A stretch of DNA of 64,000 bases from Lumbricus rubellus. Lineage: Eukaryota; Annelida; Clitellata; Crassiclitellata; Lumbricidae. Below are positions 24,686 to 36,756 of this stretch, one piece after another. Made by a program: the position numbers and the translations under genes. The notes under the pieces are model-generated. The model was not told where the DNA came from. It was given only the letters and a program-made list of their open reading frames with translations, and made no database searches. Position 1 is the first letter of the stretch. Each line of letters begins with the position of its first letter. The stretch lies in the NCBI GenBank assembly GCA_945859605.1, contig OX243812.1, forward strand, positions 51,970,342-52,034,341, written 5' to 3'.

Positions 24686-24933
24686 AAAAATAATTTACAG
24701 GTTTTACCATATTTCATTATGCCTGGCCATTGGCCCATACACGGCACTATGTAGAGCAGTACAGATGAAGTGATGCAAAATTCTACACCAAAGTCGTGTT
24801 TCTTAATCACTTCATAATTTTTTATCTACGAGTACCAAAAGAAAAATCTTCACTTCCAAAAGAAGGACAGAACTACTCATAAGACATTGTTGATATATTG
24901 TATGTAAACACTAAAGTGACTAAACAACAATAG

Positions 24934-25251
24934 CCATCAAAACCCCAGAAATATGCAAAAATCAGATAAAATTATACAAAACAGTTTTACTTCGAGTGGA
25001 CCAGTGATGAAAGATAATAAGAAGACCTGCTAATAAAAAGCAATTCAGCTTAAATTAACAAGATCGGCGAATAGTGCGCAATGCGTTGGTAACCATCAAA
25101 ACCCCAGAAATATGCAAAAATCAGATAAAATTATACAAAACAGTTTTACTTCGAGTGGACCAGTGATGAAAGATAATAAGAAGACCTGCTAATAAAAAGC
25201 AATTCAGCTTAAATTAACAAGATCGGCGAATAGTGCGCAATGCGTTGGTAA
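24934..25251. repeat. 159-bp tandem duplication, identical copies
   Basis: From CCATCAAAACCCCAGAAATA to CAATGCGTTGGTAA, present twice head to tail with no difference that I can see. Intergenic, between the RRM gene and mitoguardin, followed by a poly(C) run at 25268-25288. Confidence 0.93.
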
Positions 25252-26019
25252 TGTCACGCTCTTTCACCCCCCCCCCCCCCCCCCCCCCGTCAAACGTCCG
25301 TCATAATAGGCAACAAGCCTTCTTAATCCACGCGACAGTTTTAGAAGGAGCCTACAAACGCAGCCTAAAACTATATCCTCTCGCCATAGTGTATATATTT
25401 CAATTACCTTTCAAGTGAGCTTCGCAGTTGTTTGTAACTCGAACCGGCGACATCGATCTACCGAGGCCCAAGGCACCTTGCGTCTCATTTTAACTAATTA
25501 CTGTAATCCAGCAGAAATCTAATCATTAACTCACAATGCAAATAATTATTTGCAATGAAGACTTTAAATAAACTGGTTTCAGCCAAACCGCAATTATGTT
25601 TTATTTAAGAAACATGATTTTTAATTTTCTCAACTTTCTAGCTGCTTCTATAAGTACGGTGAGGTGTCTTTTGTTCAGGTGAGGTGGCCGCAGAAACACC
25701 AGAGCCTTCTGACTCTAACTCATAGATCTATGCTCTAACTATATAATTATTTAGCGCAGAGCTTTACATTTTTCATTTCGTGCGGTAAATAATTGGTTTT
25801 ACAGGACTTTAATTGATCGCAAAACGTCATCGGAGATCCCAACTCACCATCATGAATAAGTTTTGGCGTTGCTTCGCAAAGTAGGTTGCCTAAGAAAGTA
25901 AATAAGTAAGTAAGTATATTCTTTATTTCTTAACCAGCTGCCAAACAGCACTCTGGTAAAATCATAAGCCTTAATGCATATGGTACTGTATTAATTGTAT
26001 CTATACTATAAATTTATAA

Positions 26020-26420
26020 AGCACCTCTCGTCTTCTTCTTTATGTTCTCTGCCGTCAGGCAGGTTCGTATGTCCAACGACGCCATTTTTCTCTGTCCTGA
26101 GCTTCTCTTTTCAGTCCGCTGTTTCCCTAAGATTTCCTCGTTCGTTTTTCGCTCAACCCAGCTGATTTTCTCCATTCTGCGCCAGATCCACATCTCGAAA
26201 GCTTCCAGTCGCTTTATGTCCTCTTGTCGCATTGTCCACGTTTCCGAGCCGTAGGCTACAGAACAACACTCCACACCAATGTCTTCAGACTTCCTCTGAG
26301 TAGCTCCCCCCTTTTGTAGAATGCATCTTTTCCCATAGGTATTCTTCTTTTTATTTCTACGTGACACCTTGCATCCTCTGTAACCACACTTCCCAGATAG
26401 CAGAACTTCTTCACCTGTTC
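26020..26420 (-). pseudogene. RTE-like reverse transcriptase C-terminal relic
   Basis: Minus strand reads YGSETWTMRQEDIKRLEAFE then MWIWRRMEKISWVERKTNEE, matching the same block (GCETWTKTRD, EMWIWRKMLRISW, KRTNE) of the RTE-like copy at 54380-56346. Only the C-terminal part remains, with breaks around it. Confidence 0.75.
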
Positions 26421-26489
26421 TATTTCCTCCCCATTTAATGTGATATTAATATTTTACCGTTTCCTCTCTTATATCCTAATGCGCGCAAG

Positions 26490-27120
26490 CCTCAAGGTCA
26501 CACCAAAATGTGAATCTGAGGCGTGGATAATCAGTCGCCAGAGGAAGATGCCGTCAGAGATCCATGTGCTTAAACGCCAAGGAGAAGTAGTGAGTTTTAA
26601 GGTGCTTTTGAAGGAAGTGAAATTGAGCTACGAAGAGAGAACAGAAGCCGATTCCATTCCTTGGGTGCAGAGGAATAGAATGCACGCGAGCCCATAACTG
26701 TTTTGCATTGAGGTTCAGCTAAAAGATTTGTACCTCATGAACGCAAGCAACGAGGAGGAATGTATGGAGTTAGTAGTGACTGAAGGTAGGAAGGTGTGTT
26801 GCTGCTGAGGGATTTGTAGGTCAGACATGCCAATTTGAGTTTTATCCTGTACTGAACGGGAAGCCAGTGCAATTGATGGAGTAGATTACAGTTAATAATG
26901 AAGAGCCACTTGTCAATGCAGAGCTCGATCGAGGATATTCGATTAATTAAAAGTGCAGGACAACAGGGACAGATAAAGAAATTTTCAAGAGGGGGGATTT
27001 TTTTTACATTGGGTCGGAAAATTTTCACAGATTTTTGGTTGAAAAACTGATGACCTTTTTTAGTAATTTTGGTAGAAATGTCTTGAAAATCTCCCTTCCA
27101 AAATAGCTGATATTTTTTAG
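26490..27120 (-). pseudogene. CR1/L2-like LINE relic, interrupted
   Basis: Minus strand reads LHQLHWLPVQYRIKLKLACL then TYKSLSSNTPSYLQSLLTPY (26735-26890), and further down RAFYSSAPKEWNRLLFSLRS before a tail containing CCTCAGATTCACATTTTGGTGTG. The upstream part is broken by a G-rich/AT-rich insert (26975-27150). The same 3' tail recurs at about 45575-45725. Confidence 0.7.
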
Positions 27121-28785
27121 TCATTCAGTAATAACGGGGGGGGGGGGGGGTACAGCCAATTCTGACAGATGATGTGCTTGCTAAGTAGCCTAAATCAGCA
27201 ATAACTTCACGTAAGCAATCATAGAAACATGTAACTAGAAGACATTTTAAAAGTTCTAATCTGAAATGTATTCATTCTGCTTCATCGCAATTTCTATGGC
27301 GCCACTAAAATAAAGCACAAACATAAATTTCTGTCTATCAGTTCAGTTTGAATGCATATCCTGCAGTGTAGAACAATAAGGCATGGACAGCGACAACAAT
27401 TCAACTGGTGCTGGAGCACAATATCTATATTGCAGATAAAATTGCTTGAATGTACCTTAATCTGAATATATTATGTATAAACCAAATTATGAGAGTTCAA
27501 CGAAACAATCGAAATTTAAGAGTCCGAAAGGCTTCTACTGACCAACCGTAGAAATCACTTACCAAGAACAGATAATCCTGAACACTAACTTTTTTGTCAC
27601 TCTTTGAAATCGAAATCTTTGTATGCTCGAGCATGATGTGTGGAGGAAAGAGTGATAACGAAAAGGATCAGAGTATTTCTAAATGGTTCCATAAAAGTAC
27701 AGAGTATTTCTACATGAGTATGAAAATTCATTGCCGCCTTGCACTGCCTTCCAACAGGCCGTATGAAGTGAAGTCCACAAATACGAAGGGATGGATATGC
27801 CACTGAAATGTTGATAGAAGGTCATTCCCAACGTGGAAATCCACATCTAAATATAGTACATTATTTCAGTAGAGCTAGAGCCATAACCACAAACAGTACT
27901 GTATTTATCAATACATTGATTTAGTTTTACCATGTGTCGGACGCGGCAGTATAAGATTATCCAGCCACATAGCAATATTTACAAGCCTTAGTTGTCAGGT
28001 ATGCAAAAGGGGGATGGTAATTCAAAATATGGGAGGGAATGGCAAAAAGTATGTAAATATATAGAAGATATCCTTTATGCTTCCAAAGGCAAAATGCAAC
28101 ACGTGACTGTAACATAAATGTAACCAATGCAAGCACAAGATAAATCCAGCGCACATTTTAGGAGCCCGCATACATTTTCGTGTAAATGATCTAAATAATG
28201 CAATTCAGCACCGAATGTATGCTGAGTCTAATCTAGAAGAACAGAATACATCTACATATTTTTCCCCCGGTATTTCAGCACTTGTAAACAGTGACCTATT
28301 GAACTATTACGTGTAACTATTACCTGTAATCTAACCGTGCTTTACACTGTTCATTGCTTAACAGTAAGTTGATTTTGAACTTTACACACAAACACTAGTA
28401 TTACAAAATACAGTGGCGAGTATGTACAAGCAACTGATCCGGAAAACAAACGTCACTATGTTTACGCAATTACAGAAAAGTATAATCTCCTTATAGCTGC
28501 CTTCAGCCACGACCGGAAAAAATCATCTTAAACAATCCAACACATTTGTTGTTGACAATGTTAATACTGGATGTAAAACCTGACAAATAAGTACAGTGCA
28601 TTACGACTAAAATTTACATTGTCCAGAAGAAATAAACATAAATCAAAAGCCATAAATCTTTGTTAAAGAACGTAGCTCTGCCTCAACTCAAAGCAGCTAA
28701 TAATTCGCAGTTCAACGTCTTGCTAGATCAGTCACAAACAACGCCATCCACGGCAACTGTACGCAGATTATTTTCAAGACAGTAA

Positions 28786-29223
28786 GGCCTAAAAAAAAAA
28801 TGTTGTGTTTCCGGTAACAGAGCTGAAAAAAATTGGGTAGGTAGGTCGGAAAATATTTTTATTTTGTAAAATATTTTTATGCAGTGACTATCCGAAAAAG
28901 TATACCCCACTAGTCTTTTTTGCACGCTGAAACAAAGTACATGTTCTAAGCAAGTATAAACTGCCTATTTCCCGACTGTCTGCACCTAAAACTGCTCTAG
29001 AAACAGTCCTATTAATTTCATTTTGTTGACGTCTCTTATGTTATGTCAATACAAATGTTAAAAAAATATTCTTGGAGAAAAAAATTAAATTTTTTTTGAA
29101 AAAAAAAATTTTTTTTGAAAAAAAAATTTTTTTTAATAAAAATTTTTTACAAAAATATTTGGGTCGCGGCCGTAAAAATGGGTCGGTCGCGTTACCGGAA
29201 ACACAACAATTTTTTTTTACGCC
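28786..29223. mobile_element. PIF/Harbinger-like MITE, 438 bp, downstream of mitoguardin
   Basis: Long, nearly perfect inverted ends of about 33 bp, beginning GGCCTAAAAAAAAA on the left and GGCGTAAAAAAAAA on the right and sharing TTGTGTTTCCGGTAAC. TAA flanks both sides (28783-28785 and 29224-29226), fitting the 3-bp TWA duplication of PIF/Harbinger. The right half holds long A/T runs (29060-29150). Confidence 0.75.
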
Positions 29224-29480
29224 TAAGCAATCATCAGCCTACCTACCCCAACTGCCGCAACGCTGTCACCAACTGACGTGCGCACCGGCAGCACAGCTAT
29301 TCATCTAACCGTCAACTACGTGCGATTTAAGAAACTTCACTGTCCCTATCACTGTACACTTTGATCACTTGACATGCATTCACAGTAGTAGTAGCAGGTG
29401 AGAAGTAGTTTTCGTCAGTCCAAACAAAACTTCCTCCACTGCTCCCCATCGTATCCATGGTAACGCGGCAGAGCAGGCGT

Positions 29481-32400
29481 TCATCGGAGGGGTCTGACCG
29501 GAGTAAGACGTTCGCTGGCAATGTCGGCTCTGTCCTTTGCCAGACGAAGGATGTCCTCGGCGAGTTCCTCAACGGTTGTGTATCGGACCTTGTCGAAACT
29601 AAACACGTCCCACATGAAACCGAGAACCTGATTCTGAAATTTACAACAAACAGGGCTCCAAGGTTAACTGTTTTACCACCGTGTCTGCCGTCAATAATTA
29701 ACTTGATGGATACAGTTTGAAACTAAAATCATCCTAAATTCTAAAAACTGCTGAAAGAAAATTAAAGTGGAGAAATCTCTCCTGTTGCTGAATGACACAG
29801 TTGCTCAACAAACCAACCAAATTCTGTAACAAAAACAGATTCCCATTCATTCAAGAATTTCTACAGCACCACTTCAAGGGTCTACTCAGAAGCACTCATT
29901 CGTTCAATCAATTTGGATTAAAATTGCTTACTGTCTGGAATCTCTGGAATCTCAAATTTAAAATGATTTAAATAAGATGGACTACAGCTATCCACAGATC
30001 TATGGCATATAAGAAGCCTAACTAGTCATCTTCCATTTATTTATTAGATTAGATTATTTACTTACCTATAGTTTCGTGCCTTCAATAGAATGAAGATACA
30101 TGAAGGTTCACCTCTAACCTCACTGTCTACATTTTATCACTTACTTACTCAATCAATCACATCACACTAATGCCACTCAAACTAAATTCGAAGTGCATGA
30201 CGACAAAATCATCAGAACTGAGAGGTTATATAAAGTCATCAATCTCACCTTAAAGAAATTGCACATGTCTTTCAGAGACCCATCAGGGCCAAAGAATCCC
30301 CAAGCCAGCACTGGACTAATACTTTCAGAAACGGAATAGAAGTGAGCTATGAATCCTTTTGGAAACTGCAAAAGAAGAAAAACTCGTAGCATTTCAAAAA
30401 CAAACGAGGCTAAACTTATAGTAGTTTCATACTCATTCTTGCGTACCTTTTGATAAATGCAAAGTGACAACACAACGCACTTATGATTACGATCAGCAAT
30501 CGAAAGAATGATCACAAGTTAATATTACAAGAGTCGAATTTAACTGTCGGTCAGGTCCTGATCATTTCCTCACGGGTTAAAAATACTCAAAATCAGTCTA
30601 ATTCCCGTAGCAAGGCTAGAATTAAATTAAAAATGAAGCAACACAATTCATCAGAAGTTTAAATTAACGTGAAATTTTAATTCATCAATTGTCCACCAAA
30701 AAAGCTTAATAAAACTGAACAAATTTCCTAACTTTCATCTGCTTTTACCAAAGAACGTATATAAATAGGTCACATCAACATCTGATGTCATAAATTTTTA
30801 GACAAAACCAAACTTCTCCAACCACAATTATGTTCATTACACATGCATCGGTATATACTCTCACAGTGGCAACAATTTTGTTGAAAGCAAAGAAGACAAT
30901 AATTCTTGCCTTTAACATCGCTCGTTTTGTTTTCAACACCGTCCAGACAGCAGTGGATAGCGCCTGCACAAATAAATCATGATCTTGCTAAAATTTCAAA
31001 TTTTCTGGTATACATAAAATAACAAACTATAATACATCAATGATCAATAACTTTCCACAACTTATTCTGAATTTAGTGCTGCATACAATAAATTCATCAA
31101 GCATGGTACCTAGAATGGAAAAATGACTTGTGCATAGTTTCTCCTGTAAAATTTATTAACAGGAGTTTCAAAAGCACTTCGTTCATTCATTCATCATGAA
31201 CATCTGTATAACACCTCTTCAATAGGACTACTCAGAAGCGTTCCCAACCCCCACCCACACGGCCAAATAAGACAGTCATAAGATGGACTGGAAACACATC
31301 TTGAAGGCATGCATTGACGAAAAATCTCACATTGGCCGTAAATTGTTCTGAAATATTTTGCTCTTGACTTTTTGGATTAATCTATTTAAAACTGCTTAAT
31401 CTATGATTAATGAATAAGCAGTGCTTATCCATTAACCATAGAAGGATAAGGTATTAGTTACAGCTCATTTCATCAGCATTTGAAAATCTTTTAAACTGAT
31501 TGCAACCTTGAGCCATTGAGTTAAAGCACTTGCAACAGTATCAGTATCACTCAAAGATAAACAAAAAGATAAACAAAAGTTCCACGAGCTCAGACCACTA
31601 TTGCTCAAACTCAATCCTTTACCATCATTGGGCCCTCCTTATTGAATTCTCTTCCTTCCACTCTGCGTGGGACTCTACTCTCTGGATCGTTATCTGCATC
31701 TCTCTCTCTCTCTTCTTAAGACCTATTTTTTCTCTAGAGGTTATCGCACTGGGAGCGCTACTGAATGGCCTCGACTGTGAGCGGCGCTATAGAAATTACT
31801 AATTACATTACATGTAAACAACACATTGTTGGATATGGAACCAGAAGATGCTAGCCGTCTCCTTGAAGGTCACACCGAAATGTGAATCTGAGGAATCAGA
31901 TGCGAATCACTTGCAACAGTCTCACTCAAAGACACAAACAATAAAACAATTAAATCTGGCACCAGAAGATGCTTACCGTCTCTTTGAAGCCACTCGTTAG
32001 CAATCGGCTCTGCATGACGGTATTTACGGACGACGGCGGCTTTTCTAAGTCATCGAAAGCGTCGAACATAAGAAAGTCGATGACAATATCGTAGAAGGAC
32101 ATCAGCTTCACCTATTTAAGCAACAGCAACAACCAAACAGTTTAAGATGAGTTCACATTAAATGTACCATTGTACCTATAAAAAGAGACCAGTGGAGTAT
32201 AACTATGCCGGCTGAATTTTTGACTATGCATGACCTGAAGATGTGCAATAATAGATCCAACATATAGCGTTTCATGGCAACAGCCACTTGAGAGTGTGTG
32301 CGTGTATACTGTATATGTGGTTTAAGATAATCATTCATTTTAGGCCTACTGCAATTCTTATCAGTTCATACATATATATCAGTTATCTATCTGTCAGTTC

Positions 32401-35400
32401 AGTCTTCAGATAAGAAAGTCCCAAATTGATATTTAGAAGAACAAACAGGTCATTTACTGTACAAACTCTCCATTTTTCAAGGATTAAACGCCCACTAAAA
32501 GACTCAATTAAAATAGCAAAAACCAAGCACTAAATCACAATGGTTTCTGTCTGTCACTACTTCAATTACAGCATACTTGCTTAACCCTATTTCAAAACTT
32601 TTAATCAGAGGCGCACACTCACCCCTCTCGCTTTAAGTTCCTCCTCCATTTCACCCCATTTCTCTTGGTTCTTTACGTAAGCGATCAGCGCATCATACGC
32701 CGTCTGGAATTCATCCGGATCCTACAGAAAATAATCAGACATCGTCAAGTCATTAGTGAAATATTACTCAACATCAGCACATCATCGAGTATGAATTATT
32801 GATTTACAATTGCAATTGTACAACAATAACTTTTAACATAACAACTACAACTTATGCATACTTCGTACTAAACAGATGATATAATTAAAGGGTTTGTGTT
32901 GTAGGTTGCAAATCATCTTATAAATTCCAAAAGCTTGACTGATCATAGTGATGTTTCTATGCTGCACTGTGGATGCTTGGGACAGTGGGACAACCAGTTC
33001 ACCTTGCATTTAACATAAACCATCATCACTAAGGCTAATTAATGCATAAACATAAATGATTTATCACTTGAAACTCAATTGATACTTTTACCTGAATCGT
33101 CGATTTTTGCCAGATTCAGAAAGACTCAGATTGGAAATAAAATTGGGTCACATGAAATGCAGCAATGTAGTAGAAATCGCTTCAAACCTCTAAACTACCA
33201 ACGACTGATGTCCTGGTGCTATAGAAGTCATTAGATTAGAGATTCGATTAGCTAACCCGATCAGCGTTGATCAACAGATTTGTGATGAGTTGACGACCCA
33301 GGGAGGCAAAAAAGTCCCGGTTTGCGTCATCGCGAAATATGTCCTGAAAAAAAATAATTGAACAGATCAGAACCGATAGAAATATGCATAAAAGCTAAAT
33401 TATGAAAACATCTTGAAAGGACTTAAAATTGTTTTAATAAAATTGTTTTAATAAAATCGTTTTAATAAAATTGTTTTATTAAAATTGTTTTAAGGCATCC
33501 ATCAAATTCGATTAGATACTATCTATCAAAATTTAGTCATGAACTCAACTAGTCAGCTGATTCTCACAGACTCCCAACAAAATCAGATCTAGTGCTATTC
33601 AACTTGATTCTGGACATCTGCAGCACTTGGTTGACCACAAACAGCACTTGGTTGACCACAAACAGCACTTGGTTGACCACAAACAGCACTTGGTTGACCA
33701 CAAACAGCACTTGGTTGACCACAAACAGCACTTGGTTGACCACAAACAGCACTTGGTTGACCACAAACAGCACTTGGTTGACCACAAACAGCACTTGGTT
33801 GACCACAAACAGCACTTGGCTGTTCGTGTGGCAAAATGGCAGATTGCTGTTCGTTTGTTAAATTGTTAACAACATTACCTCTGATTAGGTTGTACTGTAA
33901 GAGGTGCTTTATAAATCCAAAATAGAATAGAATAGATTTACCGAAAAGGCAAGTCGAATGCAGTGAAGTTTGGTCAGAAATTCTGTGTCCGTTGAACAGT
34001 TCACCATCTTTGTTCTAAAAGCAGACAAAATATCTAATCTACAGTGCAGTGAAAGCTAAGTATACACAAACAACTGCGTACAAGGGACCTATTTGTAGCC
34101 TCCTATGAGTTGCCTCAAGATCTGGATTAAAGAAATTCAGTGAGAAACTCGTACACTATTAATATTATTCATTACATAAATAGAGCAATCCTTATGGATG
34201 ACTTCACGACTTTTAAAAACAAAACTACTAACTATACAAAGACACCATTATTTATACAATGAGAACAGTCACTACACATCCAACATTTGTTTAATTTTTT
34301 CACATTCGTGTGAAAAACAATAGCACACATTTCAAAACAATTTGACTCTTGTATGTTACAAGCAAATTTGACTTTTGTCTATAAGGTCGTTTATATGATC
34401 CAATTATTGAGACAATTACAATTTTTACTACATGACATACATGTATAAAATATAAACAGTCCTAAGCAGATCATTGTCATCCATATTGTCAGGTAACTAG
34501 ATACACCAAATCGGGGGTGGGGCTAAGATTGCTGCAAGTTATGCATTTGTTGAACAAGCAAATTTCTGTCCTGGTGCATTAACTGAACATACAGCTTCTG
34601 TCTTGGCAGAAATTTTAACATTCGACATCTCAATCGCTAGTTCTACACACCAACCACTCGACTATATAATAGCACAGCACCAATAATTCAATATAGACAT
34701 ACATAAATGCTGAGTACACCAGTGGAACACCACCACGGCAAAGGAATATATATTCAGATACTAATAAAGAACAAGTTTAAATCATGATTCCTGCAGAATG
34801 CAGATAAGATTTTTTTTATTGTGGTGTAATTAACTGTACAGATAATTAATAATTTACCTGAGGCACCTGCATGGAACCGAGCCGTAGGTGAGTTCGAGAA
34901 GAGCCGCCTCGTACAAAGCCAGGTGTTGGAATGTTTCCTTTTGATCTTCCAAGTCAGACAGATCAGCCATCTGAGACAAACAGAAGCAGTGCCGTGCATC
35001 AATTCTCAAGACAAATACCAAATAAAACACACCAATTCAGAAACAAACAAATGCTGTCATCTCTAAGCAGTCCAAAAATGAGAAAGAATTAAAGTTTATT
35101 TACATCAGTGGCAAATAGCAGGAGGTAAAAAGTTAAATGCAAAGTACCACAAGACAGCATACAACTGTACAAAAGCCTGTGTTTCCATGTACAGACCCTC
35201 ATCCTGTCAAATGTATCACACTTGAACACAGTAAACACAAAAAATCTAACAGCATTCATTACACTGGGAAAATTACTGACATTCTAAATCTGAAAAATAA
35301 AAAAGCTAAAAAATAATCTATATGATAAAAGCCTTACATGGTCTGACTGCGATGCTGTCTAGCAAAGAATATCATCACAAAAAGTAAAGTATGTGAGTCA

Positions 35401-36705
35401 ATAAAGAAAAGCTACATCTGTTGATCCGTTGAATAATGTAAATGAAATGGCCGGTTATTTACCACAACTGCTGTGCCAAACTATCAAAATCCGGACAATT
35501 CAGACAATTGCTTTCACAACCCATAAAATAACGACAAAACAAAACTATTTCGCAACGAAAAGACATAAATTTCTGCAGAACAAAAACATAGACGTTCAGC
35601 ACGCAAGAGGAACATGCCATAAAAATTGTCACCGCATTTACGAAACAAGTTGCTACTAACGTCGAGAGCGGAGACAAAAGAGTCCATGTCGCTCGAAGAC
35701 TCTTCGTACGGACATCTATTGTTGCGCCGCTGCTGCTCGAACTCACGATCCATCTCAACGAGAGCGGCGTCAATGGCGGCCGACGTACAGATCTGGCTCA
35801 GATATTCGCCTCTGTACTCTTCCTGGATGCGTCGCGTCAGCTCGATCATCTGCTGGAGCTGCAGACGAAGCGCCCGACTCTCTTCGTCCTGTACCACAGC
35901 GTCAACGGACAACAGATTTAACATGTAGTTAGTCTTCTCACATGTGGTTAGTCTTCTCATATGTAGTCAATCTTCTCTGAATAAATCGGGACAGATCTAG
36001 GTAATAATATTACCTAGATCTGTCTGTTATAATGTAATCTGAAACTCATATATTAGGGCATAGCCGGCTGCTGACCGATTACCCGGAATTGCCAGGTATT
36101 TGACACCCGGCAGATAACCGGACCCGGTGATGAAAGGCAATCCGGGCCGGATGGGTAATTATGGCATACCACACATCAAAGGGCTTAACAGCTCACCTGC
36201 AAGATCTCTCAACTGCGCATTATAGTAGAGTGAACATACAATCACAGAACAGACAGCCTGCTGATGATTGCTTTATATTAAATTATCCTATTTCAAACAG
36301 CCTACCAGCAAGAGGATAAGGAAAGAGGAGGAGGGGAGAAATTGTATCACCCTCTTCCACGCTGTATCTCCTCCTTACTCCTCCCTCTCCACTTTTCTTC
36401 TACTACCCCTTCCTGAGAGGAACAGTGGTAGACCGTGAAGGAGAAAAGGAATAATATATAAATATATATATATTAAATAGAAGAGTGGCACCCTCTTTCA
36501 TTCTTTATCCGTTCCTCTTCTTCCTTCCTCCTCTTTCTCTTCTATTACCCCTTCCTCTTTCTCCTGCTGCTTGGCTGTTTGAAATATATCTAACAGAGAA
36601 GAGAAAGACGATGATGAAGGAGGAGGGGAGAAACTGTGGTAGAAGGTGAAGAAGTATAGGAAGGGGAAGAGTGTATATATGTATGTACATACATATTATA
36701 TATTC

Positions 36706-36756
<51 letters not shown>

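Larger units (their letters stand above)
25300..28780. other. RRM-mitoguardin spacer, LINE relics only
   Basis: Two LINE relics (26020-27120) and a poly(G) run at about 27136-27150. The open frames at 27594-27806 on both strands have no recognisable similarity, and I do not call them genes. Confidence 0.5.

Noticed and set aside
27594..27806. Overlapping 68-70-codon ORFs on both strands
   Set aside because: No recognisable family, no splice context and no link to neighbouring genes.
33564..33869. Five open frames on both strands over a 21-bp repeat; also considered as CRISPR-like
   Set aside because: The unit length is a multiple of three, which opens all frames, and there are no spacers between units.
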